Source: Luteolibacter luteus
Lineage (GTDB): Bacteria; Verrucomicrobiota; Verrucomicrobiia; Verrucomicrobiales; Akkermansiaceae
Direction of reading: 5' to 3'
Assembly (NCBI RefSeq): GCF_012913485.1
Contig: NZ_CP051774.1
Coordinates: 4,712,001 to 4,776,000, forward strand
Length of the DNA: 64,000 nt
Shown here: positions 1 through 8,464 of the stretch, one piece after another
Numbering within the stretch: the first letter of the stretch is position 1
How the letters are laid out: every line of letters begins with the position of its first letter
Made by a program: the position numbers and the translations under genes
Notes under the pieces: model-generated
Seen by the model: the letters and a program-made list of their open reading frames with translations, nothing else
The model's database searches: none
What the model was told of the DNA's origin: nothing

Positions 1-758
1 TCGATCATCGCCAGCGCGGCGTCCGCGATTGGGCCGGTGATGGTGCCATTTCCCTTCACCTGCGCGTAATCGCGGACCCAGCGGAGCAGCGCATTTGCTA
101 CGCGCGGGGTCCCACGGGAACGCGCGGCGATCTCCATGGCCCCATCGCGCTGCATCGGAATGTCCAGCAGCCCTGCGGAACGTTCGATGATCTGGGCCAG
201 TTCTTGCTGCGTGTAGTAGTCCAACCGGTTCACGAGTCCGAAGCGCGAACGCAGCGGTGCCGTGAGCATCCCGGAGCGGGTGGTGGCGCCCACCAAGGTG
301 AAACGAGGAAGATTCAGCTGAATCGAGCGGGCAGACGGACCGGAGTCGATGATGATATCCAGCCGGAAGTCCTCCATCGCGGGATAGAGGTATTCCTCGA
401 TCGCCGGGTGAAGGCGATGGATCTCGTCGATGAAGAGGACGTCGCCCTTCTGGAGATTCGTCAGCACCCCGGCCAAGTCGCCGGCTTTCTCGATCTGCGG
501 GCCGGAGGTGACGTGGAGCTGAGAGCCGGTTGCCCGGGCAATGATATTTGCCAAGGTCGTCTTCCCAAGCCCCGGCGGGCCCGAGAGCAGCACATGGTCC
601 AGCACGTCGCCCCGTTGGCGCGCGGCCTCGACCATCAGCAGCAGGCGGTCCTTGACCTTTTCCTGGCCGATGAACTCCGAGAAGACGGGCGGGCGCAGGG
701 AAACGTCGAAGGACGTGGTCGGCGCGGTGGTGGTTTTCTGGTAGAAATTTTCGCTCAT
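1..758 (-). CDS. ruvB: Holliday junction branch-migration ATPase RuvB (3' end beyond window)
   Basis: RuvB is the hexameric AAA+ motor that, with RuvA, drives branch migration of Holliday junctions. Reading from an ATG at 756-758, the protein begins [10 protein letters not shown] and shows a RuvB-typical N-terminus ([14 protein letters not shown]), Walker [12 protein letters not shown] near residue 60, Walker [10 protein letters not shown] near 108, sensor I GATTRSG and the RuvB helix containing [15 protein letters not shown]. About 252 codons are visible and the frame runs off the left edge, so roughly the last quarter (winged-helix DNA-binding domain) is missing. It is divergent from rpmJ across a 130-bp gap. 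No ruvA or ruvC lies in the window. Identification is secure from the motifs. Confidence 0.97.
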   Translation of the reverse strand, partial: MSENFYQKTTTAPTTSFDVSLRPPVFSEFIGQEKVKDRLLLMVEAARQRGDVLDHVLLSGPPGLGKTTLANIIARATGSQLHVTSGPQIEKAGDLAGVLTNLQKGDVLFIDEIHRLHPAIEEYLYPAMEDFRLDIIIDSGPSARSIQLNLPRFTLVGATTRSGMLTAPLRSRFGLVNRLDYYTQQELAQIIERSAGLLDIPMQRDGAMEIAARSRGTPRVANALLRWVRDYAQVKGNGTITGPIADAALAMI

Positions 759-888
759 CCCGGGGCGCGCAGAGAGAAAATCACGCTAGCGGTCGAATGA
801 ACACGATTTTTCACGTGAGAATCGGCTTTACATGCCTGCCCGGGTCCCTATGGTCCGCGGCCCCGAAACGACACGCCCTTTTAGCGCC

Positions 889-1053
889 ATGAAAGTTCTT
901 TCTTCTCTCGCCTCGATGAAGCGCCGCCACGCCGACTGCCAAGTCGTGCGCCGCAAGGGCACGCTCTACGTCATCTGCAAGTCCAACCCGAAGTTCAAGG
1001 CCCGCCAAGGTGCCACCAAGGGTACGCGCCTCTCCAAGCAGGGCGTGAAGTAA
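889..1053 (+). CDS. rpmJ: 50S ribosomal protein bL36
   Basis: bL36 is the smallest protein of the large ribosomal subunit. The 54-residue product starts [18 protein letters not shown] and contains [19 protein letters not shown], which matches the longer C- variant of L36 that lacks the full zinc-ribbon cysteine set; only two Cys are present. The start is the ATG at 889, since family members begin MKVxxSL; an upstream in-frame ATG at 832 would add 19 unrelated residues. There is no clear Shine-Dalgarno sequence. It stands alone, divergent from ruvB, and is followed by a strong terminator, so it is probably monocistronic. Confidence 0.95.
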   Translation: MKVLSSLASMKRRHADCQVVRRKGTLYVICKSNPKFKARQGATKGTRLSKQGVK

Positions 1054-1086
1054 TCCCGCTTCGGCCGGATCAAACGGCTTTTCAAA

Positions 1087-1119
1087 GGAGGCGACCCGCG
1101 TGGGTCGCCTCTTTGTTTT
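1087..1119 (+). terminator. Intrinsic terminator after rpmJ
   Basis: A perfect 9-bp stem (1089-1097 with 1102-1110) closes a 4-nt loop and is followed by the T-rich run CTTTGTTTT. It lies 34 nt after the rpmJ stop. On the opposite strand the stem is followed only by a short T-run, so it may also weakly end the convergent glucosidase transcript. Confidence 0.85.
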
Positions 1120-1144
1120 GCCTGGAAGGACGTCCTGACAGGGC

Positions 1145-3820
1145 TCAGAGCGTCTTGTGGCAGAGTTTTTCGCGGCGTTCCCGGACGAGGCGGACTACAA
1201 GCGAGGTCCAGCCTGTTTGATGGGATGCCCCCAGGCCTTCCCCGGTTTCCGCGTGGAAGTATTCGTGGAAGAGCAGGAGTTCCTGCCAGTGCGGAACATC
1301 CGTGTAGCGATGCGCCTCGCCGAAGCAGGGGCGGTATCCGTTCTTGTCCGGGGTGAAAAGCGAGATCAGGCGGTCGCAAATGTCGATCGCGACTTCCTTG
1401 AGAGTTTTTTGCACGCCGGAGCCGGTGGGGTATTCGATTTTGAAGCTATCCCCGTAAAAGTGGTGGTAACGCTCGAGGGCTTCCACGATCAGGAAGTTCG
1501 TAGGGAACCAAATCGGGCCACGCCAGTTTGAATTGCCTCCGAACATGTCGGTGTTCGATTCCCCGGGCGTGTAGGCGACCTCATTGGTGGTGCCGCCATG
1601 TTCGAAAACGAAGGGCTCCTCTTCATGGGCCTTGCTCAGGGAGCGGATCCCGAATTCGGAAAGGAACTCCTTCGGGTCCAGCATGCGTTGAAGGGTCTTG
1701 CGGAGCTGAGCCTCGGAAGGAATGGCCAGCAGGCAGAGTGCGGACTTCTTGTCACCGGTGTGACGGCGGACATTGATATACTTCAGAAGCTCCGGGCGGC
1801 TGCTCAGGAACCAATCCATGCGTTTCCGGAAGCCGGGCAAGGACTCGATGGTGGTCTGCTTTAGCACGGTGACCGCACACATGGGCAAGAGGCCAACCAG
1901 CGAGCGGATGCGCAGTGGCACCGGGTCGTCGTGGTTGATGATGAGCTGATCGTAGTAGAAGCCATCCGTATCGTCCCAGAGGCCGGTGCCGCCGAGCGAG
2001 TTGATGGCGTCCGTGATGCTGACGAAATGCTCGAAGAACTTCGAGGCGATGTCCTCGTAGGCCGGCTTCTCCGCGGCGAGTTCCAGCGACATCGCAAGCA
2101 TGAGCAGGCAGTAGGAAGCCATCCATGCCGTGCCATCGGCTTGGTGAAGCTTGCCGCCGTCAGGAAGTGCGTGGGAGCGATCAAAGACCCCGATGTTATC
2201 GAGGCCGAGGAAGCCGCCGCCGAAGACATGGCGTCCCTCCATATCCTTGCGATTGACCCACCAGGTGAAATTCATCAGCAGCTTCTGGAAGGCGCGCTCC
2301 AAGAAGAGCAAGTCGCGCTGGCCCTTCGGGTCCGCGATCTTGTAGACGCGCCACACCGCCCAAGCGTGGACCGGAGGATTCACGTCGGAGAAATTCCACT
2401 CGTAGGCCGGCAACTGGCCATTCGGGTGCATGTACCATTCCCTGAGCAGCAGCAGCAGTTGGTCCTTCGCGAAATCGGGGTCGACCGTGGCGAAGGGAAT
2501 CATGTGGAAAGCGGAGTCCCACGCGGCGAACCATGGATACTCCCACTTGTCCGGCATTGAGAGGATATCGCGTGCAAAGAAATGGCCCCAATCCGAATTG
2601 CGTCCCTTGAGGCGCGCTTCCGGCGGTGGCGGGCCGTCGCTATCGCCCTTCAGCCAATCTTCGATGACGTAGTGGTAGAATTGCTTCGTCCAGAGCAGGC
2701 CCGCATATCCCTGGCGGCAGATGAGATTCTCCTCGTGCGAGAGACCCTTGGGGATGACCTCGCTGTAGAAGGCGTCGCTTTCCGCGATGCGTTCGGTGAA
2801 GGTTTCCTCGAACTGCTCCAGACCGTGGATGTCGTTATTGGCAAGCGTGGAGTGAAGCCGGCAGCGGACCGTCACGGAGGCCCCGGGTGCGACCATGAAA
2901 TGGAAGTGCGGGGTTGCCTTGGTGCCCATCGGGAGCGGGGAAACGGCCTCCCTATCCCCTTGGATCAGCAGCTTGTGAAAGGCGTCCTTCACATACTCCG
3001 AAGGCCCGCCGAAGTTGTAGATCGCCGGGTAGTCCGTCTCGTTATCGGTGAAGAGCCATTCTTCATCGTCATCGAAATCCGGAGAGTCGGCATAGAAGAG
3101 GTAATCCCCCAGGGTTTCGTGAGAGGCGAAGACGTGGTCGCCATGGAGGGCGATGGATGGCTTGCGCAGCGGGGTTTCGCGCTCGCTGCCCCACTTCCAC
3201 ACATTGCGGAACCAGAGGGTGGGGAGCACGTGGATGGGCGCGGGATCCGGCCCGTGATTGGTCACGGTGATACGCCATAGGATGTCCTCCGGCGAGCGTT
3301 TCGCGACCTCTTGGACGACATCGAAATAGCGTCCGTTGTCGAACATTCCCATGTCGGCAAGTTCCAACTCCGGGCCTTCGCGGCCGAGCAGGGCATTCTT
3401 TTCGCGGATCTCGGTGTAGGGAAACTTGGCTTGTGGGTATTTGTAGAGCGCCTTCGTGTAGGAGTGGGTGGGGGTGGAATCGAGGTAGTAGTAGCACTCC
3501 TTCACGTCCTCCCCGTGGTTGCCCTCGTTTCCGCCGAGTCCGAAGAGGCGTTCTTTCAGAATGGTATCCTTTTCGTTCCATAGGGCGGGAGCGAAGCAGA
3601 GGCGGCACTGGCGGTCGCACCAGCCTTGGAGGCCGTCCTCGCCCCAGCGGTAGGCGCGGCGGCGGGCATGGTCGTGGGGGAACTCTCCCCAGCTGTTCCC
3701 GAACTCCGAATAATCCTCGCGCACCGTCCCCCATTGGCGCTCGCTGAGGTAGGGACCCCAGCGTTTCCAATTTTTCCCCCGGCTCAGATCCTCGTCCAAG
3801 CGTTCGTGTTCCCTCGTCAT
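1145..3820 (-). CDS. GH63-like glucosidase (MGH1-type glycoside hydrolase)
   Basis: The 891-residue protein belongs to the large bacterial/fungal family annotated as glucosidase or MGH1-like glycoside hydrolase (GH63-related, including yeast YMR196W). Visible hallmarks are the N-terminus MTREHERLDED, KRWGPYLSERQWGTVREDYS near residue 20, and the barrel segments NSDWGHFFARDILSMPDKW, YPWFAAWDSAFHMI and NPPVHAWAVW in the middle. No signal peptide is seen, so it is probably cytoplasmic and acts on an alpha-glucoside or glucosylated storage or compatible-solute compound; the substrate cannot be told from sequence. Length is normal for the family. The ATG at 3818-3820 is chosen because MTxEHxRL is the usual beginning. 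It is divergent from the cupin gene and appears monocistronic. Confidence 0.85.
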   Translation of the reverse strand: MTREHERLDEDLSRGKNWKRWGPYLSERQWGTVREDYSEFGNSWGEFPHDHARRRAYRWGEDGLQGWCDRQCRLCFAPALWNEKDTILKERLFGLGGNEGNHGEDVKECYYYLDSTPTHSYTKALYKYPQAKFPYTEIREKNALLGREGPELELADMGMFDNGRYFDVVQEVAKRSPEDILWRITVTNHGPDPAPIHVLPTLWFRNVWKWGSERETPLRKPSIALHGDHVFASHETLGDYLFYADSPDFDDDEEWLFTDNETDYPAIYNFGGPSEYVKDAFHKLLIQGDREAVSPLPMGTKATPHFHFMVAPGASVTVRCRLHSTLANNDIHGLEQFEETFTERIAESDAFYSEVIPKGLSHEENLICRQGYAGLLWTKQFYHYVIEDWLKGDSDGPPPPEARLKGRNSDWGHFFARDILSMPDKWEYPWFAAWDSAFHMIPFATVDPDFAKDQLLLLLREWYMHPNGQLPAYEWNFSDVNPPVHAWAVWRVYKIADPKGQRDLLFLERAFQKLLMNFTWWVNRKDMEGRHVFGGGFLGLDNIGVFDRSHALPDGGKLHQADGTAWMASYCLLMLAMSLELAAEKPAYEDIASKFFEHFVSITDAINSLGGTGLWDDTDGFYYDQLIINHDDPVPLRIRSLVGLLPMCAVTVLKQTTIESLPGFRKRMDWFLSSRPELLKYINVRRHTGDKKSALCLLAIPSEAQLRKTLQRMLDPKEFLSEFGIRSLSKAHEEEPFVFEHGGTTNEVAYTPGESNTDMFGGNSNWRGPIWFPTNFLIVEALERYHHFYGDSFKIEYPTGSGVQKTLKEVAIDICDRLISLFTPDKNGYRPCFGEAHRYTDVPHWQELLLFHEYFHAETGEGLGASHQTGWTSLVVRLVRERREKLCHKTL

Positions 3821-3938
3821 CCAAGCCCGTTAGAGCAGGAACCGTGCACCGTCACCAGAAAGAGTGTTCCACGGGGTAAATCGATGCACCGAAGGGTGTA
3901 TTGAAAGAGAACGGCGGATCTGTCATGCCTCACTGGAA

Positions 3939-4403
3939 ATGAGCGCTCCCGTCCTTCTCCCCCCGGTGGTTACCTTGCCGGAAGATGCCCCGGTTTACGA
4001 TGCCTTTGGTGATCGTGTCACTTTCCTGCTGACGGGTGCCCAGACCGGCGGGCAATGTACCCTTTTCACCGTGGTGACACAGCCCGGAGGCGGGCCCCCG
4101 CCTCACTGGCATGAAAACGAGGAAGAAATCTTTCACGTGCTGGAGGGCGAGGCCGAATTTTTCAGGGATGGCGAGTGGGCCGCGGTGCCCGCTGGCACCA
4201 CCCTCTACCTTCCGCGGGGTGGAGTGCATAGCTACCGGAACGCCGGCCAGACGCCGCTGAAGATGCTCGTTCAAGCGATCCCGGCTGGCTTCGACACCTT
4301 TTTCGCGCGCTGCACCGAGGAATTCCACCGCGACGGCGGTCCGGACATGGACCGCATCGTCCAGATCAGCTCGGAGCACGGGATCTTTTACCAGACCCCC
4401 TGA
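3939..4403 (+). CDS. Cupin-domain protein
   Basis: A single-domain cupin of 154 residues. Cupin motif 1 is visible as PPPHWHENEEEIFHVLEGEAE (metal ligands H, H, E and later H), and motif 2 as LPRGGVHSYRNAG. This fold binds a divalent metal in enzymes such as isomerases or dioxygenases, or a small ligand in regulators; the substrate is not evident. The in-frame ATG at 3939 (MSAPVLLPPVV) is preferred over an earlier ATG at 3864 that would add 25 Cys/Arg-rich residues unlike the family. It is divergent from the glucosidase and is followed by a hairpin terminator, so it is probably a one-gene unit. Confidence 0.85.
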   Translation: MSAPVLLPPVVTLPEDAPVYDAFGDRVTFLLTGAQTGGQCTLFTVVTQPGGGPPPHWHENEEEIFHVLEGEAEFFRDGEWAAVPAGTTLYLPRGGVHSYRNAGQTPLKMLVQAIPAGFDTFFARCTEEFHRDGGPDMDRIVQISSEHGIFYQTP

Positions 4404-4436
4404 GTCCGGAGATTTTCCTTCACCCGACCTCCCGTT

Positions 4437-4481
4437 GGTCCGCGTTCAGCTTCCCTCCGGCTGGCGCGGACCTTCTCTTTT
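4437..4481 (+). terminator. Intrinsic terminator after the cupin gene
   Basis: An 8-bp GC-rich stem (4437-4444 with 4465-4472) carries a small inner stem (4447-4450 with 4460-4463) and is followed by TTCTCTTTT. It lies between convergent genes and its T-run serves the plus strand. Confidence 0.7.
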
Positions 4482-4507
4482 GGATGAGTCCTCTTGGTTG
4501 CTTTGGA

Positions 4508-5974
4508 TCAGGACGCCGGCTCCAGCCTTACGAAGTAGTGCTCACCCATCCCTGTGATATCGATGATCACCTTTCCGATGCCCGAGTCCGTCGGACCCGG
4601 GATGAAGGTGGCGCGGGAAGAGAGGTCTTCCGTAAAGCCGTCGGTGAGCGAGGAACTCCCCATCACTTTCCAGGATCCGGTTGCGAGGCCGAAGGCCACG
4701 TCCAAGGCCAAGGTGTTTCCTGAACGCGTGGTCCTAAGGATCGACTGATCTTGTGACGGAACGTCCGAGGGGCCGAAAAAGCGGCGGGGGTCTGAAAAAT
4801 CCGAGATCTCCCGGAAATCGAACTCGTAGAGATCTTCCGTGGGAAGGGCGGGCTTTTCGTAGAAGCGATTCTCCAGCAGGGCCTGTGTTTTGGCTATCAT
4901 CGTAAGGACCGCGATGGGCGACTTTCCTCCCGGAGTCATGTCCGCCGGCTGTTGCAGGAGATCCCCCACCTTGAAAGTCCTCGAAATCACAGGATCGGAG
5001 GGATTGGGAACGCTCAGATTCTGGAGTTTGAAAGGAAACGACCGGCGCAGGTCGCGGACCTTGTCCACGATGTTGCCGCCGAGCAGATCGACCGAGTAGT
5101 CGGGTAGGATTGCCTGGGAGACAGTCCGGGAGGGCTTTACTTCGACGTTGAAAGTATCGGTCAGCTTGATCCCGACCCAGCCTGCATCCCAGTTGTTTGC
5201 CTGCTCGAAATCGTAGCGGGTGGCAAGCGGACGTGTGGTGTAAGAGAGGTGTTCCCATTGGAAGCCGGCTCGCAGGTCCAAGCCGGAAACCGCTTCTACC
5301 CCGAACTGATTGTTGGTGCGGTTGTCGCGATTGGTGAAGTTGTTGTCGTAGTTCCAATCGGAGAACGATCGCGGTAGGTAGCCACCTGCGGTTTCCTTTC
5401 CCCAGGTCCAATCGGCTTCCACCCAAGGAGCGAATTCCTTGGCTTCACCGGGCATCAGAACAAGGGCAGCGCCAGGTGACGCAGGGCCCATCTCTCGAAG
5501 GAGCATGGTGAACGATTTCCGTACGGACGGGTTCTTTTCGTTGGCGATCTGGAACCGGCCCAGCCCGTGGAACTCACCGTTCCAAAACTCCGTGCGGAGG
5601 AAATTGGCGTTCTTCTTGAACCGGAAGGCCACCGGAGGGTCATTGATCGCAACGCGCGCCTTTCCTCGTGTCACCGTGGCGTTTGTAGGATTGTAGAGCG
5701 TCACAATCGGGTCGCACACGAGATGGGGCACCGCGTAATTGGTGTTGCCTGCGGGGACGCCCTTTACGTTGTAAAAATTGATCCGCTCACCGAGGTGGGA
5801 GTAGTGAGAGACCACGGAGAAGACGAGCTGCACCTTCGAAATGACCAGCGGCTCAGGAAGCGTGGCGGGCGACTGGGCATTAGCCAGCGGGGAACAGGCA
5901 AGTCCCAGCAAAGCGGGAATCGCGCCCCCATAACGCTGTTTCTGGTTGCTGCCGATCATGGGTTTTTCCGACAT
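4508..5974 (-). CDS. Secreted hypothetical protein, Verrucomicrobia type
   Basis: I do not recognise a characterised family. The 488-residue product has an N-terminal segment consistent with a signal peptide (GAIPALLGLACSPLANAQ, cleavage after about residue 34), preceded by a polar stretch; a second in-frame ATG at 5959 would give a shorter, more conventional leader. The mature part is rich in Asn, aromatic residues and beta-prone segments, including VTLYNPTNATVTRGKA, as in secreted presentation proteins with a late filament-like or pilus-like organisation. No catalytic motif or membrane anchor is seen. It ends 105 nt from the convergent cupin gene and is divergent from the WYL regulator. Function unknown. 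Confidence 0.75.
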   Translation of the reverse strand: MSEKPMIGSNQKQRYGGAIPALLGLACSPLANAQSPATLPEPLVISKVQLVFSVVSHYSHLGERINFYNVKGVPAGNTNYAVPHLVCDPIVTLYNPTNATVTRGKARVAINDPPVAFRFKKNANFLRTEFWNGEFHGLGRFQIANEKNPSVRKSFTMLLREMGPASPGAALVLMPGEAKEFAPWVEADWTWGKETAGGYLPRSFSDWNYDNNFTNRDNRTNNQFGVEAVSGLDLRAGFQWEHLSYTTRPLATRYDFEQANNWDAGWVGIKLTDTFNVEVKPSRTVSQAILPDYSVDLLGGNIVDKVRDLRRSFPFKLQNLSVPNPSDPVISRTFKVGDLLQQPADMTPGGKSPIAVLTMIAKTQALLENRFYEKPALPTEDLYEFDFREISDFSDPRRFFGPSDVPSQDQSILRTTRSGNTLALDVAFGLATGSWKVMGSSSLTDGFTEDLSSRATFIPGPTDSGIGKVIIDITGMGEHYFVRLEPAS

Positions 5975-6126
5975 GATCAGGCAGATAGTTGCTTGATATG
6001 CCTTCTGTCAAACGCGGTTGGATTTCTGCATCGCCTTTTCACGGTCCCTTCATGGGGCTTTGTCCCTGGGAGGTGAATCCGGCATTGTAGTGTTCTTCAG
6101 AACTCCTAGCATGGGAGCGTTTCCCG

Positions 6127-7089
6127 ATGAATCGAATCGACCGCCTGACCGGAATGATCCTGCTGCTGCAAAGCCAGCGGGTGATCACGGCGGAGCAGAT
6201 CGCGGCGCATTTCGAGATCAGCGTGCGGACGGTCTATCGGGACCTCGGGGCATTGGGGGAGGCGGGAGTGCCGATCATCGCGGAGGCGGGCGTGGGATAT
6301 AGCCTGATGCGCGGCTACCACATGCCGCCGGTCATGTTCACGGAGGATGAGGCGGCAGCGCTTTTCATGAGCGGCGAGGTCACGGAGCAGATCGCGGATG
6401 AATCGCTGAGGCTTTCGTTGAAAGCGGGGCTGCTGAAGATCAAATCCGTGCTGCCGGAGGACAAGAAGGAGTATCTCAATCGCTTGAAGAATGTGGTCGG
6501 CGTCTGGTTCCGCCGGGCGGGTTCCGATGACAAGCGGGACTCCCTGATGCCGATCCAAGATGCGATCGTGCGGCGGCGTTGCCTGGCCCTTCGCTACAAT
6601 GCGGGGAACAAGGGAGAGATTACCTATCGGGTGGTGGAGCCGCTGGGCGTGGTCTTCTATTCACGGCAGTGGCATTTGATCGCCTATTGCCGTCTGAGAA
6701 AGGACTTCCGGGATTTCCGCTTGGACCGCTTCACCAGTTGGGAGGCGCTGGAGGAGTGCTACGAAGGGCACGCCTCTTTTTCTGTGAAGGACTTCCTTCA
6801 CAAGCTCATCGAGAGCGACGAGTTGATCCCGGCAACCGTGGTGGTGGAGGCGGAGGTCGTGGAACGCTTCCGCGCGGAAATGCCCTGCACGCCGGTGGTG
6901 GAGCACAAGCTTGGCGATGGCCGGGTGAAAATGGAGATCCTTGCCTTCTCGGTTCACTGGCTGACGAGTTGGCTGATGAGCTTCGGGACACGGGTGCAGG
7001 TGGTGGAACCGCCGGAGATGCGGGAAGCGATGCATGACGCCGCGATGGAGATCGCGGGGCGCTATGCGGATGTTTTTTCAGGCGTTTAG
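6127..7089 (+). CDS. YafY-family transcriptional regulator (HTH + WYL)
   Basis: A 320-residue DNA-binding regulator. Residues 1-60 form the HTH_11 winged helix (MNRIDRLTGMILLLQSQ, FEISVRTVYRDLGALGEAG); the WYL domain covers about 150-210 with YRVVEPLGVVFYSRQWHLIAY and DFRDFRLDRF; the last 80 residues resemble the WCX extension. WYL domains bind small ligands or nucleic acid and often control stress or defence functions. The neighbouring upstream gene is a divergent secreted protein, so a shared promoter region at 5975-6126 is possible. The ATG lies within CCCGATGA with no strong ribosome site. The regulated target is not evident from the window. Confidence 0.9.
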   Translation: MNRIDRLTGMILLLQSQRVITAEQIAAHFEISVRTVYRDLGALGEAGVPIIAEAGVGYSLMRGYHMPPVMFTEDEAAALFMSGEVTEQIADESLRLSLKAGLLKIKSVLPEDKKEYLNRLKNVVGVWFRRAGSDDKRDSLMPIQDAIVRRRCLALRYNAGNKGEITYRVVEPLGVVFYSRQWHLIAYCRLRKDFRDFRLDRFTSWEALEECYEGHASFSVKDFLHKLIESDELIPATVVVEAEVVERFRAEMPCTPVVEHKLGDGRVKMEILAFSVHWLTSWLMSFGTRVQVVEPPEMREAMHDAAMEIAGRYADVFSGV

Positions 7090-7223
7090 AAGCCTGAGTC
7101 GCCCAGCGGTGTGCCTTGCCGCCGGTGCTCTTCCATGAGCAGAAGTCAGGTTCGTGGTGATGATTGATTGTCATCATGGCATGAATTGTGATAACTCGTA
7201 AGTTGTTCATCCGATATTAAACT

Positions 7224-7880
7224 ATGAATCTGCAATCGATTCTCGCCTCGCTCCTTCTCACTGGGCTGGCACCGGCCGCCACTGTGTTCATGCGATTTGA
7301 AACCACGATCGACGCCTCCGAGCACGGCGGGTCGGCATCGACCCCGCTGGTGGTGACTTTCTCCTTCGACTCCGAGTTAGCTCCGGGAACAGGGCCCGCG
7401 GAAGAAAACGAAGTGAACTCGAAGTCCTACGGGCCGCTTTCCTCGATGGAGATCAAGCTGGGTAGCGAGACTATTTCCGGTGTAGGAGACGCAGGCTCCG
7501 GGATTTCGGTATGGAATGATACTCCAGATGGAGACGGGATCCGGATTGCGGTCGGCCCTCTGCCCACCCCGGAAGAGACCTTTCTGGGGATGGGTGTGTC
7601 GGGACTGTCGATCCTGCTAGCGGATCCGACGGGCACACTGTTCAGCGATGCGAGTCTCCCCACTTCACTCAGCATCCTCTCCTCCTCAGGCATGTACCAG
7701 CAGACGGATTTTAGCCTAACCACGATCGGCTCCTTTCTGCTGGTGATGGAGCAAAATTTCACTCCGGTGGAAGATCGCAGGCCATTCACCCTGACGGTAG
7801 TTCCCGAGCCGGGTTCCTTGGCCCTCTGCGGTATCGCAGCATTGGGAACGGCGGGGATCCGCAGGCGTGTGAGAGAGTAG
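7224..7880 (+). CDS. PEP-CTERM sorted secreted protein
   Basis: The 218-residue protein has a short N-terminal signal peptide (LASLLLTGLAPAATV, cleavage near residue 19) and a C-terminal PEP-CTERM signal: VPEPGSLALCGIAALG, a short hydrophobic helix and a final Arg-rich tail (IRRRVRE). Such proteins are exported by Sec and processed by an exosortase during delivery to the surface or exopolysaccharide. The core resembles the beta-rich modules of this class and has no catalytic motif. No exosortase gene is in the window. The 134-bp gap upstream is relatively AT-rich and may hold its promoter. Confidence 0.88.
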   Translation: MNLQSILASLLLTGLAPAATVFMRFETTIDASEHGGSASTPLVVTFSFDSELAPGTGPAEENEVNSKSYGPLSSMEIKLGSETISGVGDAGSGISVWNDTPDGDGIRIAVGPLPTPEETFLGMGVSGLSILLADPTGTLFSDASLPTSLSILSSSGMYQQTDFSLTTIGSFLLVMEQNFTPVEDRRPFTLTVVPEPGSLALCGIAALGTAGIRRRVRE

Positions 7881-8021
7881 GCGGGGCACTGTTCAGGGTC
7901 CTTTTTTCGCCCCCGAACATTTTCCAGAACCCTCCTGACATAGGGTTGTCAGTAGGCCGTGCTTTCCTGTTCGACGTGAACCCGGACGACCCGGGCAACC
8001 AAGATCCTACTCCAAACGAAC

Positions 8022-8402
8022 ATGAAAGACGACGCACTGAACTGGTTTGAGATTTTCGTGAGCGACCTCGGCAAGGCCAAGGACTTCTACGGCACCATCC
8101 TTGGCAGCGAGCTGACCCAGGTGCAGTCGGAAACGACCGACTGCAACATGGCCATCTTCAACTTCAACCAGGAACTCGGCGTGGGTGGCTGCCTGACCCA
8201 AGCCTGTGACCAGTGCAAGCCGGGTGCCGGTGGCACGATGGTCTACCTGAATGTGGAAGGGGAACTCGACAATGTCCTTTCCCGGATCCCGTCGGCAGGT
8301 GGTGTGGTGGTCCGAGAGCGCATGGCCATTCCGCCGCACGGCTTCATCGGGATCTTCAGCGATCCGGATGGCAACGTGGTCGGCCTCCACAGCATGGCGT
8401 AA
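8022..8402 (+). CDS. VOC-superfamily (glyoxalase-fold) protein
   Basis: A 126-residue vicinal-oxygen-chelate protein. It shows the paired beta-alpha-beta-beta-beta pattern, beginning LNWFEIFVSDLGKAKDFYGT, and ends with the typical IGIFSDPDGNVVGLHSMA segment. Members include glyoxalase I, ring-cleaving dioxygenases, and antibiotic-binding proteins; the short length and lack of partner genes suggest a lactoylglutathione-lyase-like or predicted-enzyme member with unknown substrate. Two Cys-containing stretches (CLTQACDQC) are notable and common in this subgroup. A hairpin terminator follows, separating it from the convergent SGNH hydrolase. Confidence 0.87.
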   Translation: MKDDALNWFEIFVSDLGKAKDFYGTILGSELTQVQSETTDCNMAIFNFNQELGVGGCLTQACDQCKPGAGGTMVYLNVEGELDNVLSRIPSAGGVVVRERMAIPPHGFIGIFSDPDGNVVGLHSMA

Positions 8403-8420
8403 GCCGGCTGGTCCCCCGAT

Positions 8421-8452
8421 TTGCCTGCCGTCTTCGTGACGGCAGGCGTTTC
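8421..8452. terminator. Bidirectional hairpin between convergent genes
   Basis: A perfect 10-bp stem (8423-8432 with 8438-8447) has a 5-nt TTCGT loop. The flanking T content is modest on the plus side (GTTTC) and AAA on the other, so it could stop both the VOC and the SGNH transcripts. Confidence 0.6.
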
Positions 8453-8464
8453 GGTGTACATGCT

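Noticed and set aside
3864..3938. Upstream extension of the cupin gene
   Set aside because: The extra 25 residues are Cys/Arg-rich and precede the conserved N-terminus without family support.
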